Part shown: positions 26,446 to 40,517 of the stretch, piece after piece
How the letters are laid out: the number at the start of each line of letters is the position of its first letter
How positions within the stretch are numbered: the first letter of the stretch is position 1
Assembly (NCBI GenBank): GCA_013399115.1
Contig: VXAA01005234.1
Location: 156,310-220,309, forward strand
DNA: 64,000 nt
Direction of reading: 5' to 3'
Source: Anseranas semipalmata
Taxonomy: Eukaryota; Chordata; Aves; Anseriformes; Anseranatidae
Program-made: the position numbers and the translations under genes
Notes under the pieces: model-generated
What the model was told of the DNA's origin: nothing
Seen by the model: only the letters and a program-made list of their open reading frames with translations
Database searches by the model: none

Positions 26446-29349
26446 TGGCCATACAATCATTAAAAAGTACCTTAAGCTTCCAAATCCATCAAGGATGACG
26501 GCCAGGCTGATGCCCAGCAGTCAAAGATTTTAATGGTGAAAGACAACTTGCTGGATCACAAGGCTGCCTTTCAGCACGGCGTTGCTCACTAAGCAGGCTC
26601 TGGCTGAAGGACAGCACTGCTCTGCATGGACTTTGAAGGCAGCTCCTTCGACACGGGACAAAGTTGTTTAGTTTTTGGACCTACCACTTTCAGTGGGTCT
26701 CTGACAAAGAGACATGTTCCCAGTGGGGGAGCAATAAAGAGAGTCAGTGTGGACTGGATCTACTGTGCATTATTGACTGAAAGTTGTTGGAATAGCCAAG
26801 ATGAAAATATCTGAGTGCTGATGTCACTTTGATACAATTGCTTTGGAGGCTATTCAGTTTTCCTTGGGGCGCCTATTCATTTTAGGAGACTTGCTGATCT
26901 TTCATGGCTGGAGTTTTATGACCAGAAAGAAATGAAGATGGCAGCTAAGAGCTTCACTTCACAATGAGAAAATAATCCTTTTAAGGGAGAATTTGTCATT
27001 CCTAGCTCACTTTAAGAGCTAGCAGTTGAGACTAAGTAGATGGAATGTACTAGCAGAATAAATTTTAAAACACCAAGTACTTTCAAGTGCAATTTAGCTG
27101 CAGGATGACAAACAAAACAAAAATAATAATAACCTCCCCACACCCACCTATGTTAAGGTTGAAAAGTCAAGTATTCGAGGGCTGGAAACTCCAGAATTAA
27201 GATTGGCTTGTGCGGTCCTAATTCACTTCTCCTGTGTGATACAATTAAAATATATTTTTCCCCATGGCCTCACCCCTTTAGTGGGCAGGATGAACAGAGC
27301 TATTCAGTATTTTTTTTTTTTGTACCTTTTTGAGTCAATGTGTGGCCTTGGTTTCATTTATAGCTTGCAGTTTAAACTCTTCACTGAATACAGGATTATT
27401 CATATCCTTATGGGTTTTTATATAACACTTATCACAGAAACATTTTCTTCAAAAACATAACAAATGTCTCATGACAAAACCCCTGCCAATGAGGTAGAAT
27501 GGTAGCATGTGTCCCTTCAGCCCGAGTGCTTAATCAGAATCAGAGGTCCCACAAGATTGTTTTGATTAGTATGAGATCATCTGAATGCAATATAGTATAT
27601 AATATATTCTTGTTTCTAGCAAACCGGTGGTAACAAAACCTCATTTTTCTGAGAGAGAACTCCAAAACTTCCACTGCCATGAGTTTTGTGTTTGAGAAAC
27701 CATCTGTTTCCTTTCAGGGTCATCCATAGCATTGGCAAACCTTGTTTTCTGTGGTTTACAGCACTTCCTTCTAAGACCTCTGGGCAAATGACAAGCAAGG
27801 CCTAGTCTGGAGCTAAGCAATGTAGCACTGTAAGGCTAGAATAAAATCATTCCTAATTCACATGAATTTCAAAGATTCCTACTTAAAGTTGTAATTAAAA
27901 AAAAAAAAAAGACTCCCTAACTTTGTTTACATGCCCTCTTATTTTGGAGTGTAATTGAGCATGCATGTGATTATGTATATACACCTAAAACCAAAAAGTA
28001 GTCACATCTGCTAGCAAAAATAGTGAAACAACTTTATGTTTGTAGGATTTTGTTTAAACACAACAGTGCTAATCAGCAAAGTTTTAAACAAACTTAAATA
28101 ATTCAGAGACTGCATAATCATTCTTCTCACAGACAAGACGATTCACATCCACCCTTTTGATTTGGACCTAAGCTACAAATCAAGTAACTCTCCATAGAAA
28201 AAAATGGTACCTCAAGTTCCACCAGTATGAAACCCATTTGAGAAATACAGTTTTCAAGTTTATGCAAGCCTGCAATCCCACCTGCACAATCTCTCTTTCA
28301 GAGAAATCGATTTATGATTCCCTATGTCATACTGCTTGTTTTACATTATAGTCTTAAAGAAAAGAGCAGATGTTAGAAATATTTAAGAAAAAAAAAATGA
28401 CTTACTGATCTGACCGCCATCAGGATCTCTGTATATTCTTTTGGTTCATACTGCTTATCTTTAGCTGTTCTTCAATGATACTCTTTTCAGAGGAGAGGAT
28501 CTGACGGCTGAAAGAAAAATGCACAATGCTTACAGTTTATATCCACAAGACTGGAAATTTGGCACGCCTGGAGGCTTTAGCATTATTATTATTACAAATA
28601 TATTCTGGAATTTGTATTTTTGGCATAACTGGAAAATTCGTTGTAAAGAATGTAGCTTTATTTTTTTTTAATGTGTTAGGTTAGCTTGGATTATTTCAAA
28701 TTCAAGTATTTCAGCAATGACTGTAAATAACATTCTTTTTTGATTTGATGTAGTATAAAGAAAGTTAACAAACACGATCTCAAGTATCACTTAGCAACAT
28801 CTTTAAAAACACCACCATTGTTACCCTAGAATGCAGCTACCTGAAAATCTGGCCCTCCTACAACCTGGGTTCAATCAAGACAGATTTGTTAGTTAGAATG
28901 GCCTTTTTTCTTTCATGGAAAACTATTTTAAAGTCTAAAAAGTTTAAGAAAACCAAAGAAATTGTCCCAACCCAGAACTGTTACTGTCCATCCTACCTTT
29001 TGCTTTGTTTTTGCAAGGATGTGTTTAATTCATAATGTAAGTTGTCCCACTATAACACCCCCTAGTTTAAGGCAAGGCCTCTAATTTATAAAAACAGAAG
29101 TTGGTACTACTGTCTAGATTATAAACCCACCCACCACTATTCTTCAGCAGTATTAGGACTACAACACAAAGCAGTTGTAATAGTACCAGGGAGCTTCCAT
29201 TGCAGATACGGACCTCGCTACGCTAAGTGTTGTATAAACACAGCAGGGAAATAAAAATTACCACATCCTCAAAGAGACTGATGCAATTATTTTGTTGTTC
29301 TAGCATGAGGATCACAAGGCATTTTGCAGTTAAGTCTCTCAGGAAGGAA

Positions 29350-29425
29350 GACTGTATTTTCAGCCTTGTTTTACAGATGGGAAACTTGAGGAGGACTGAG
29401 TACAGAGTTTTGCTTTCTCTCTGAG
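29350..29425 (-). mobile_element. MIR-like SINE relic
   Basis: Contains a 'cttgttttacagatgggaaa' segment followed by 'cttgaggaggactgag', matching the reversed MIR core 'cattttacagatgaggaaactgaggc'. Confidence 0.45.
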
Positions 29426-30734
29426 TGCTGGACTGAAAGCTTGCTGCAGTTCCATTTTTGCAGAAATTATTGCTGAAGCTAAGAATCCACAGAAACTTGT
29501 AGGTCTGGTACCAGCATTTAACTCTGTTTGGAAGCACCCACTTTCTTAGCCTGATTGGAGAGACTGGAAATTATTTCTACCCACTAGCCATCTGATGCTC
29601 TCATCTGAACTCGCTGATTTGCCCTCAGTGCAAAAATGCCTCACTCAAAGAATGCACGCACATTTGTTAATACACTGGGAATCACAAGCCAATGTTGCTT
29701 CACCTATATGCCTTAGGAAGCTGAGGTGATGTAACATTTGCCATGGCTACTATACAGCACACAAATTATGGAGTATAATCATGTTAGTGCCAACATCTGG
29801 TCAAATTTAAAACAGGAATCTTGTAAAGCTTCTAATTACATCTCATACTTTTCTGAGCTTTATTAATCTCAGCTCAGTGTGTATTTTTTTTAAAAAAAAA
29901 ACTTCAATAAGTACATTCTCTGATTCATAGCAATGTTTCAATGAATTATTTCCATTATTCCCCTTTTCACTGCCTAAAATAAAAAACAGGCTCCTGAAGT
30001 TTTAACCCTTCACATCACAAAGTGACAAAGGCTCTCAGAACCTCATCCAAGCCATGCTGTAATTAGCTAGAGACTTTCCACTGACTTAACTTTGGATCAG
30101 CCCCCAAAACAACAAGGGAGGCTGTGATACAGCAAAGCATTGGGACAGATATTCCACTTTAAGAATATATTAAATATCCATTGGCATCCCTTAGCAATCT
30201 GTTTAAGAGAGACATTTAGCATGTTCTTACACATTTTGCAGAACTTACTTTGCCCCCCAAAATTGCCAATGAGTACTAGTCAGGTCTCATCTCTGAAATT
30301 TATCCCTGAAGAGGCAAAAGCAAAAGTTAATGCTTTTCTTTTGTTTTAATAAACAAGCTACAAAAGGTACTGTGTCATGCCACCAGACAACTGTCACGAA
30401 GGAGCTTACTTCAAGTGTACAAGAATGGAAATTATCCTAGTTCAACTCCACACTTTCCCCATGAAGTTTAAGAGTTTACCCAGGAAATAAGGAGACGGGC
30501 AGTTTAGAAAGCAGTCCTCTCAGGTTTTGCATATGTGAGAGAAATCTTCCTTTCCCTCACAGACCTGAAAACACCCCACTCCTATTGACAACTATCCTGA
30601 GGCTGCAGAGTATCTTTTGTATTCCTTCGCTGCTCTTCTCTACATGTACTGGCCAGGCAAAAGAGACAGGTCCCTACTGCTGAACTAGTATTAACTAGTA
30701 TTAGTAGTTCATCAATAAATAACACGTTTCTAAA

Positions 30735-30910
30735 TCACTGGTACCCTGTAGAGCACTTTTCACTAGCATGTTTCAAAGTGGTCTTCAGAGTGTGCGAGGA
30801 TTAGCAGTGCAACCATTTCACAGGTGAAGGCACTGAGGAAGCAAGCCCAGGGTTGGGCTGGCACTCCCCTGACTCTCCCCAAGCTCCTTCCGTGCTGTGC
30901 AATGCTGCCT
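30735..30910 (-). mobile_element. MIR-like SINE relic, near full length
   Basis: In order: 'gagcacttttcactagcatg', 'cgaggattagcag', 'ccatttcacaggtgaaggca', 'ctgaggaagcaagcccagg', 'cactcccctgactctcccc' and 'gctgtgcaatgctgcctc'. This follows the full reversed MIR layout, from the 3' tail through the core to the tRNA-like end. Confidence 0.6.
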
Positions 30911-32711
30911 CTTGGTGGAGCACAGCTAAATGCTTGGCAAGGCTTCCAACTTTTCTCTCCAGCCTAAACAGAAGCAAAACTAGTCTCAGTGTCTTTAGCT
31001 ATTAAGGCATCCACTTCATTATAATTTCTGTCTGCCTGCTGCATGTGGAAAGGACTAATATCATACTTTCTGGGGTATTATTAAAGGTAAGATGTTCAAG
31101 GAATGTGTTTTAAAACTGGTAATTAAATTGGACAGCCAGAAGTACTGAATCTGAATGTTTCATAAGCTAAGTTGAATATCCATAGAGAACAACTGCATGA
31201 TTTTGCTAATGAGCTAACTCAACTAATTCAATAATGAACTAATTCAACTTCTTCCAAAACAAATCATGAACTCTTACTCATTATCAGTTATACAGTGTTT
31301 GGGGACCTTCATTATTTATCACTATTCCTCGTTGTTATATCTATTTATGTTATAGGTGCAGTGTAATGATGGACTTGGAAAAAAAAAAATACAGCTATGC
31401 CTTTTCGTTCATACTCACAAACACTGATGGGAAAACCTCCAAAAGCATTCTCAGTGTTTTGTAGTTGTTAAGACACTTCATTTTCTCTCATTCCCAAGCT
31501 TCAGAAGCTTCCTCTTTGTGATTGCAAACAGATGATGGTGGAGCTTGCAATTAAACACAAGTAAATTCCAATCAGTGGTGGCCTGCAGCAGCTTCTCAGT
31601 GTTCACTTGAAATGAAGGTCAGCTCTTAGCATGAAGCTATCAGCAGGAAAAGATAAATTAAAATTGATGTTTAGACGCAAATTCTGTGACCTTCCTTGCA
31701 CCCAGGAATATCTATAACATCTGTCATTTATTAAATACCAAGTTTGGGATTTTCAACCATCCAGTGAGCTTGGGCATTCAAAAGCCAATAAGCACCTTTG
31801 AATATATCAGTGCAAAATCTAATGAGTTTTTAACATCTGGGAGAACAGCATTCCACAAAAGGGAGAACTACATTCATCATGAAATGTTATTAAGAATACA
31901 CGATTTAGGGGCTTATTTGAAAACTAGGCCTTAAAAATTGAGTTTTTAGTATAACTGGAATAGATTTTGCAGATTTACCCTATCCTGTCCAATTCTTACA
32001 ATCTTTCTTTACAAAACAGAGATAGTAGTTCTCGCATATTTTAGGTTTTCCAGAAATTACCCCAGTAAAACCAGTGGTGAGTGATAACAGCTATTCAGTG
32101 TCACTGACAGGCATAAAATATGACAGCAGTAGCTTTCGTAAGTGTAGGAACTGCTAAATAAATATGGTGTAAGTTTCAGAGTTACCTATCTTGATCTTGT
32201 TTCAGGAATCACAGTTCAATCACAGTTCAATCTTCCAAACTCCTGGAGCTGTTTTTTTGTTGTTGTTTTAAGATGGAGCCTCTCTTCAGCAGCAGCACAC
32301 AGATTTTCCCAGATGCAAAAAGATTTGTACCCCCTGCAGTAGCAGGCCAGCAGAAGTCTCTCTGCCAAGCTGGGTACCAGACAGTTGAATGGTACAATTC
32401 TGCTGATGGTGCCAGCTAATGTCACCAGCAAATTGCATCCCAGATACCCTGGAAGGGGTGGTGAGCCTCCTGGTAGTCCAAGGGAATGGGGGCTCATCAG
32501 CAGACCCGGTCAGTTGGCAGCACTCTCTTCAAAGAGCTGGAGAAAAGGCATAAAACAAGGTCAGGTCCACCAGGCTTTACTGGGTAAAGGGCAGAGCTGT
32601 GCAAACATAAGCATATCAGTCTGGCTAAAAGCATTTACATACAAATTAAAATGACTCTAAGCATGGAAAAAAAAACCCACAATCCTTATTCTAAAGTTAA
32701 TGGGCAAGCCT

Positions 32712-32753
32712 GGTGTGTGTGTATATATATGTGTGTGTGTGTGTGTATGTATA
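32712..32753 (+). repeat. (TG)n/(TA)n microsatellite
   Basis: Alternating TG and TA dinucleotides over about 42 bases. Likely length-polymorphic. Confidence 0.95.
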
Positions 32754-34271
32754 CAAGTTCAAAAACAGGCTTTTAGAGCAAAATGACTCATCAGTGCTCT
32801 TGATCTCTTTTTGTAGACAATAAAATGAATCTCCCACATTTCCAAACCCTCCTTTCTGCCTTTTGAATGCACTTGGTCATAAGAAACAGTTCTGAACATC
32901 TCTATTAACAACTATGTTCCTCCAACTGCTTCAAGTCAAAGCAACATGATTGATTGTAAAGCAAGACATCCTCATTTAAATTACTTCCAATTTTCTATTT
33001 TTCTCTGAAAAGCAAGTCCGGGCCATTAGTACAGTTGAGTGTTGGACAAAAAGTTTCCAAAAGCAGCTAATATAATGCAATGAAAGTCATTTTGTAACAC
33101 AGAAAAATACAAGTACAGTTATACAAGTGTTCTTGTTCCAAGAACAATTGTAAGTGGGTTTTGTTTTGATTTTGAAAAATCTCCAATATCTCAGGGTAGT
33201 TGCAGTAGACCACACACTGGAAAAATTACATGTTTTTCTGGTCGCTGTGTAATAAAGGGATTTTTCTCTCAGAGACAGAAAAGGCCTATTCAAGGTGGAG
33301 AGGGAGTACAACTCGCTAGCAAGAATGAAAGATCAGGAAAGACTGGGTTACAGTTACAGTTGTATGAGGATAATTTAGTCTAGCTGTCTGAACAGCTGTC
33401 AGGGAATTAGGAACGACAGCTTCTACTTTATCATCAGCCTGCACAGGACCTTAGGGCTAAAACAAAATCAAATAAATAGCAGTTTTATGGTATCTAGTAT
33501 TATGGGTGACTCCATTTCAGGGAGTTGAGAGGTTTTGCAACATGAAGTATAGCACAGATAGAAAATCAACTGAGAGAATAAGTATCAATTGGTTTAAGAT
33601 AGAGTTTTTTTTGCAAAAGTTTGTGTGATATGGTCACACAGTAAGCCTGCAGCCAGACAATACATAAATATCTACATCATTTATGGATGAAGACCCACTC
33701 CAGGCTGTAGACAATAAACTGCAGATAAGCCTAAACTGAGAGTCAGTTGTGACTTTCCCCTGACTTCACAACACATTGTAGTAAGCCAATTGCATAACCT
33801 ACTTTCCAGGTTATTTTACTGCAGTCATAGGGCAATTTTGGACAGACTCCACTGAGTACATTTTTTTAACATTCTTTTTACTCACCAATAAAACAAAATA
33901 AGAGATTTTATAGCCTTGATGTGTTTCTGGCACATTTTAAAACTGCTGCTAATAAAATTTTCCAAGATGAAACAAGAGGAAAAAGTGACCCAGCTGTAGC
34001 GGTGTAAATATCTCATGACTTTTTTTTTGTGAAGTTGGGATTTTATTCAGGAAACTGGGAAAAAACATCACAGAATAAGATTGTGTTACGAGAAGAAAAC
34101 CCATGTAAGCACAGCTCACAAAGTGGAACAGCATTATGTTTCTAGCAGCCAATGTTAAACGTTGTTTGAATCATAGTTTCATGCACACCAAGGGCTTGCT
34201 CCTTCTGACCACTGGAGTGACAAGTCACCAAATGACTTCAGTGACACATGAGCTCGTCCCTAAAGAAGCAG

Positions 34272-34410
34272 ACTGGCTTGTATGTACGGCACTGGGCAGA
34301 GAGCCAAGAGATCCGAGTTCAGTGCCTAGCTTTGCTACAAACTCCCTGTGTGATTTTTGTCAAATCTCCCGGGGCCTCAGCTTCTCATCTGTTAAGAGGG
34401 TGATCTGTCT
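34272..34410 (+). mobile_element. MIR-like SINE relic
   Basis: Very clear order: 'gatccgagttcagtgcctag' (B-box-like head), 'ctttgctacaaactccctg', 'tgtgatttttgtcaaatctc', 'ggggcctcagcttctcatct' and 'gttaagagggtga'. This is the plus-orientation MIR consensus layout ('tctgccacttactagctgtgtgaccttgggcaagt...cctcagtttcctcatctgtaaaatgggg'). Confidence 0.65.
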
Positions 34411-37400
34411 TTGTCTGCTTCCACTATCAGTTCTCAGAATTGTCATAGTCTCTCTCCTGGCATGCCAAAACCTTGATTTTGGTGTGTTTTTAAGGTGTAA
34501 ACGTGATATAACAAGGAATGACTAATGCACAGTGTTAATCAACCTAACAACTCTAGCATCATACAATGCTGCAGTGACTCGCGTACACTGCCATACCCAC
34601 CTTCTGCAGGAGAGAAAGCATGCCAAATGTATGCTAAGTACTTAAAACGTGCCTTAAGCACCAAGCTCATCCGCAGTAGGCTGATCTACAGATACAATAC
34701 TGGCCTTTATGTGCATCATAAATCACAAAATGCATCAGCTGGTTGATTTTCAAGGATTACCTCCTCCATGCTTGAGAAAGGTCCATCGTGATGAGCAGGA
34801 AGTCAAGCAAGTGTAGCAAGAGACCTGCATGGATGAACAACGGCCTCCTGACAAAATCCCCTCTATAGCTTCAAAAGCACTTTTTCACCTCTCAGATCAG
34901 AGGCAGTATATCAACTACAATGTTATTATTTATTTTAGGCTACCAGGAAACATTTCTAATGTTAATTCTCTTTTGTGAAAATGACCACGAGAGGGCACCA
35001 ATACCGCTTGAAAAAAAATATACAAAAACAGGTAAGTAAATAAAGGAATGGTAATTTGCTTACAGATGTATAGCTTGAAAGGCCTTGAATAGTGGGTTCC
35101 GTGGTCATGAGTCACACACCCACAGAAAGCCCCAGTGTCAGGCAGCTACGTGGGTGCACTGCAACAGGAAAAATATACCCAGCTCCCTAGAGCTGCTTCC
35201 CCTACAGACTCCCTTTTCTTTACAGAACCCCTTTCCTTAGGGTGGATGGGTAAAAGGTTCACACATCTTTTTATATCAGCACTGTCCAGAGCCTCTCCCT
35301 GTAGCGTCCCTGTCCTACCCAGAACTCCCTTACAGGAGCAGTCATTATCTTCACTGCTGCTCTTGGGAGGCTCATCCCCTTCTCTCTCAGGACTACACCC
35401 TTTGCATTTTGTTTTGGAAATCAGGGCTGCTAGCATCAAAGGGAGAGAATTCATTCCTGAAAGCTGGATGAGCAGCAACAGCTGAAACCACAGGTTTTCA
35501 GCCCAGCTAGCCCTAGCAGTGAGTTTGCTTATTTGATAGTCTTTGTAATGCATACGTATGCTTTAAAAGATGTTTTGTATTGCAAGCCCAGCTCTCACAA
35601 GCTATTGACAGCATGCAATTTTACAGCACAGAAGAGATCTCTGTTTCCCAATTATAAATATAAATGCATACATTTAATAATACTCTGAACATAAATGATT
35701 TCCATCAACTGAACTTCTACTTTTGAAGGGTAGTTGCAGCAATTTGAAATGCTACCAATGTTACGATGAAGCCCAGCCACGCAGCCTCTGCAGCTGTAGT
35801 ATGAGACCTATACCAGCAGATGGCCCTGTTCTGCATTTCTGATTTACACTGCAGAAATTTGGAAAAAGCGGGCAAAGATCAGTATTAAAACAGGTATCTA
35901 AAGCTTCCATTGGGAAGGATACTCTGCTCATGTGTCCTAGAAAGGTGTCAGTGAATATTCATTTCATATGTGGTTTCCCGGCTTCCAGCAAGTTCAGTCC
36001 CGTCTGCACAGTTTTTGTTATTATTTACAGTCAAATCATGTGTCTGACAGATACTGTGACATTTGCTGTGACAGCTCAGGTGTTCACATATTGACTATCA
36101 TATTTGTGTGCTACCTAAGAGCAAAAGTGAAATTTGCTATGAACAGCACAACAACATGCCCGTAGCAATCTCTACAGAAATGTTAAAGCATGTGAGACCA
36201 TTAGAAATCATGCAGTTGGGTCTACTGACATAAAATACCTAAATTCATAGCTGAAACCTGTGAACACACATAGTATTATGTTTTGGGTTTTATTAGCTAA
36301 TAGATTTCTTATTGTTCACTACCTATATTCTTTAATTGCCAAATTCACTACACTGCTTTGATTAGAGCGTCTGTGGAACAACAAATGTAGATTGTGTGGC
36401 AAAGCTACAAAGCATCTTTCTGTCATTTCACGGTTGTGAGATCATATTCTTAATCATTTATCTTTATTTATCACCTAAGCATATACAGAGTCACCCACTC
36501 TGCACTCTTTTCATCTCACCCATAAGAACATGAAGGCTTTTACAGGAGTTCTAAAATAAATTCAAAAATACTGCAAACAAACAACTGGTAAATATCCCTG
36601 GATACAAACTCCAGTATTTTTGGGGACTGTTGGGATTTACCCCACTACCTTGTCGTATGTCAGACAGATTTCTTAGTTACTGCCAGTCATAGAAAGACAC
36701 TTGTTCCTCTCTGCACTCCTGTTGTGCAATCCCATTAAAAACCTCATGCATCCTACACAGAGCACAACTGGATTGTCTGGAGAAATGGTTGGGTAATGCT
36801 AGACTCTGCAAGACGGGTCCATTACCTCCTGAAGGGACTGCTACACTCTTGAGTATGGAAACATCTTGATATAGCCAGTTATCCTGAAATTGCCCTGCAC
36901 TCAAGTGAGGTTAAGATAAATAGAAATAGTAATATTTGTTTACTACATCCAAAATTTTCAACATAAATACAAATGCTAGTAGTCTAAAAATACAAACAAA
37001 TCCCTCTTTCATCAGGTCAGCCAGCACAGTTTAAAAAGCAGACAAGCTTTCAGACACAAAATATTTACTAAAGACTTGATACTATCTCTTCTTGGAAATC
37101 TACCTTTCAAATCTATATGGGACATAGCTGAAGAATGATGGGAAGACAATCACACCTACTTTACTTGCACTAAGATTGACTTACACTAAAAGCACATTAA
37201 AAGCTCTTCTTTTCCTTGTAATCAGCCAAGCTGTTGTAGATCTTTTCCTGACACATACGCTTCAGTCCTTTATGGCTCAGCCTCACATTTAGCTTGCACT
37301 CTGCAGAGAGAACCCCCTAAATAAGGCACCCTAGCTTTTATAGCTGATCAATTTTGCAGTTATCTGTAATGCAGATTCAGTTGTACCCTTCCCAAGCTGC

Positions 37401-37849
37401 AATGAGCTGATCTCTTCCTTCTGTTAAATTACCTCTTACGTGGAGACCCTGATTTACTTTGACAAGCCAACTACTATTTTCTGTAATGAAATTTCTCATT
37501 TCTCTGCTAATTTCATTTCCCAATAAAATTAAAATTTCATCGAGGAATAAAATGTTCTTCCCCAGCTTGTGATTTCACTACACGTATTTGAAGGCATGGT
37601 AGCAATAGCTGCAGGACTCAACATTTGCACACCAGGGATTTTTGCTATTTACCCACAAGAAACAGCCAGAGCTTTATCCTAGTGAACAGAAACTGAAATG
37701 TTCACCCAGTTCTTGTCCTCTTCAGAAGATTCTTGATGGTAGATGGCATGTATCATCATTAATTAATATAATGGAAAGATATCTACAGGCATAAAAAGTA
37801 TACCTTATTCTTATAGAGAGCTTTCTTTCTAACAATCAAAGCCTTTCCC

Positions 37850-37955
37850 AGCTGGCGAGATAAGGAAAATGAGGCACAGGAACTTGATTTACTCAGTGAT
37901 GCACAGCAGTCTAGAGACTATCCAGGAGGGGGACTGACTGATAACCCACCGAACT
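37850..37955 (-). mobile_element. MIR-like SINE relic
   Basis: The 'gaaaatgaggcacaggaact' segment, then 'tgatttactcagtgatgca', then 'gggactgactgataaccc' follows a reversed MIR core and 3' half. Confidence 0.5.
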
Positions 37956-38926
37956 AAAAGAATGGGCAGCTACAGCTCAAGCTAAACAGACTGGGAGAGC
38001 TGTGTTTCAGCAAAGACATCACCATAAGGTATTCCTCTAGAAATAAGAGAAGTGAAAAAGCATATTATTTTTCAAGACTGCCTTCTAAATATCTGATGCA
38101 AAATTATTCCATGTAAAAACAAAACTCCTGGCCTCACAAAATCTCCCAGTCAAATCTCCCTGCCAAATACCATCTGGGATACAGACATGCCAAGAGGAAA
38201 ACGTCTACAAATGCCCTGTTCAAGAGCAAGTCCAATTATGTATGAATGCATAGATCACTCAAAAAGCTAATTCTGCTTACAAAAGAAAATATCTCATTGC
38301 TAAAAGATTTGTATGGTTAAGCTAAACCTTTTCCTGCAGCATTGACTGTGAATACAAAAGGATTGTTCTGTTTCGTTTTGGCTGTAAGTCAACAAAATGC
38401 TGTTTTCAACTAGATGTTTCTCCTGAGTTTTTGTGACAGTTTGATTAATTCTGTGCAATTATTCTGTGAAAGTAAATTTACTCTAAATGCCCTGGTAAAT
38501 TTCTGGCAGTTCAGAGGAATCTCCCAGTTGGGACACATCCACTGAGAACACCACCAGGTAAGCCAGAAATGGGGGAAATGAACATAACTCAGGGTAGAAG
38601 ATAATGGAGCATCTGCAGAACAGGAGGGTCAATAGGGTGTTTTACAGTAACAGCCTTACAGCCTAAACTTGACGAACCTTTTTCTGCTATTTGAATAGCT
38701 GTTTCTTCTACTGTATTTTTAAAGGTATATGCCAGAAAAAACAGCAGAGTTCCAAAAAGCATGTACTCATTTGAAAAGAAAATTAATTGATAGAACATTC
38801 CTCAATGAACTGTGCATGAAATAAGGCTATTTTCTTCTGTATGGGGTGTTGTAAAATTTTAAGTTTGTTTAAAAATATGCTTCTTGTATAGCACGCATCA
38901 TGCAAATAGTGTGCTTGAGTAATTCA

Positions 38927-38950
38927 AATGAATAAATGAATAAATGAAAT
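38927..38950 (+). repeat. (AATGAATA)n short tandem repeat
   Basis: Three imperfect units of an AATGAATA-like word in tandem. Confidence 0.8.
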
Positions 38951-39909
38951 TATTTTTAATTCAGTTTTCAGGTGAAAGAGCGAGAAGGTATACTGATTTT
39001 GATTCAATTGCTGTTCCTAGCTCCAGTGGAGCTACACAAATTATGAATCAGATTGTTATAATTGTGTAAAGCCATAACAAACACTCTAAAATCTTATGAA
39101 AGCTATGTTCTAGCTTTGGAACTGAAATATCAGCCCCCTTGCAAAAGCAAACACTCCTATTGCCTTCGGGTTGATCACTCAGCCACAGAAACCAATGGTA
39201 TACGTTGCAGCACACGTTTTCTGTTCTCCTTGCTTCTTTTCACGCGACTATCAGTCATTACTAACAAAAATATGAAGGGTAATGCTAATTTATTGACTAG
39301 GCTGAAGAGATACATTTAACTGTCAATGTCTAAGTTAAAATCATATGCATTTGCCACCTTTTATATTCAAAATATAAATACTTAAAGAGTATTTAGACAG
39401 TGTGACTCGTAGCATGGAATAATTAAAAGCCTTTCCTTAAGGGCAATATTAAGAGAGCCCTTATGGACTTGCTGGTAGAACCAGGCCTTTTGTAGCTTTC
39501 TCCTCATTAGAGGATATTAGCTTCATTATGAATTTGGCTTTTGCCATCCCCAGAGCAAGATTATCCCCCCAAATTTGAGTATTTGGCTTCAACCTCCACA
39601 TTGCTTTTACAATTGGAAAAAAATTTTAATGGTTGTAGTCTGCTCTCTATTACTTTTTTTTACTCTTGCAATTGAAATGTTCATGTCAGAAACACAGAGG
39701 TGAAGATTCTTTTAATTCTAGGCTAAAGGTGTTTGATGTAGAAGTGGATACATTTTCCCCAAGCAGCTTGGCAGTTCCTGCATTAATTAGGAGATGTGGA
39801 ATGCTGTCTAATGAGCATAGAAGAGAGGGAAGAGAGGGAGGACTCTGAGGTCATACATTTATTACATGTTCTGAGAAGTGGTTCTTTTGCCTTCTGGTTT
39901 TAACCAGAC

Positions 39910-39935
39910 TTTTTTTTTCTTTTTTTTTTTTTTTT
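39910..39935 (+). repeat. Poly(T) tract
   Basis: Two T runs separated by a single C. Simple repeat about 1 kb upstream of LCTL coding exon 1. Confidence 0.9.
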
Positions 39936-40399
39936 CATTTTTATCAGGAACCAATCTGTAAGCAACACAGATATTAATTACATGGGCTGTTTGGACCAGT
40001 TATAACAGATCACTAGCGTTTTGACCTACAGTCCAGGGAAGTCGGTGCAAAGTTTCACACCAGGCTTTGGCTCTGTTCCTAAGTTTTTACATGGAAGAGT
40101 CAAATGCTACAAAATTGCAGTAAAAAGCCAGTCAGAAATAAACTGTTGCTTAGCTGAGTAGTGCTGTTTAGCCATAGTCTCCCATTATTGACACCTAACA
40201 AAGAAGAAAAGAGAAAGAGCACACAGTGGGCATGCCACGGGTAATCTGATTCTGAAGGTGGTTTTTCCACCCTGATTCTGTCACTTGCCCCAGGGCTGTG
40301 TGTGAGGAGCTGATGAGAACAGATGCTGTGTAAAATCCAGTCCCCCTTCCTGCCTGTTGCAGAACAACTGCAAGGCTGGTTTCGTACACGCAAGCAAGG

Positions 40400-40471
40400 A
40401 TGTGGTATTTTCAGACCTTTATTTATCTGCTGCTCTTGGGATCCCTACAGCTGTTAAATGCTCTGTCTCAC
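40400..40471 (+). CDS. Candidate alternative 5' coding exon of LCTL (signal-peptide-like)
   Basis: An ATG at 40400 (context AAGG-ATG-T) opens a 24-codon frame that begins MWYFQTFIYLLLLGSLQL and ends just before a consensus donor, CAC|GTAAGC at 40472. The translation has the layout of a secretion signal: short polar start, leucine core, small residues near the end. An acceptor at 40971-40972 (TTTTGTCAG|GTG), after a pyrimidine-rich stretch, starts an exon that is open in the LCTL frame through to 41141. Joining the two keeps phase 0 and extends LCTL upstream. However, LCTL already has its own signal peptide from 41018, which matches the human start, so this exon may be a chance frame, a 5' UTR exon or a lineage-specific start. 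Unspliced, the frame stops after 37 codons. Confidence 0.3.
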
Positions 40472-40480
40472 GTAAGCAGT

Positions 40481-40517
40481 CCAATTGATTGGCTGGATCA
40501 ATCAACTGGATAAAAGG
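40481..40517 (+). promoter_or_regulatory. Possible CCAAT/TATA-like promoter element
   Basis: A CCAAT word and an inverted one (ATTGG) lie about 20 bases before GGATAAAAGG. If LCTL starts in the 40.54 kb region, the coding exon 1 reported here would be the first exon. Motif evidence only; weak. Confidence 0.2.

Larger units (their letters stand above)
16160..40390. other. Intergenic region, right part, upstream of LCTL
   Basis: No protein-coding exon could be supported on either strand. The region is AT-rich, with a long pyrimidine tract, a (TG)n/(TA)n microsatellite, SINE relics, one CR1-like scrap and several patches whose homeodomain-like AT motifs and mixed composition look like candidate conserved non-coding elements. 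Open frames in it are short and unrelated to known proteins. Confidence 0.55.
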
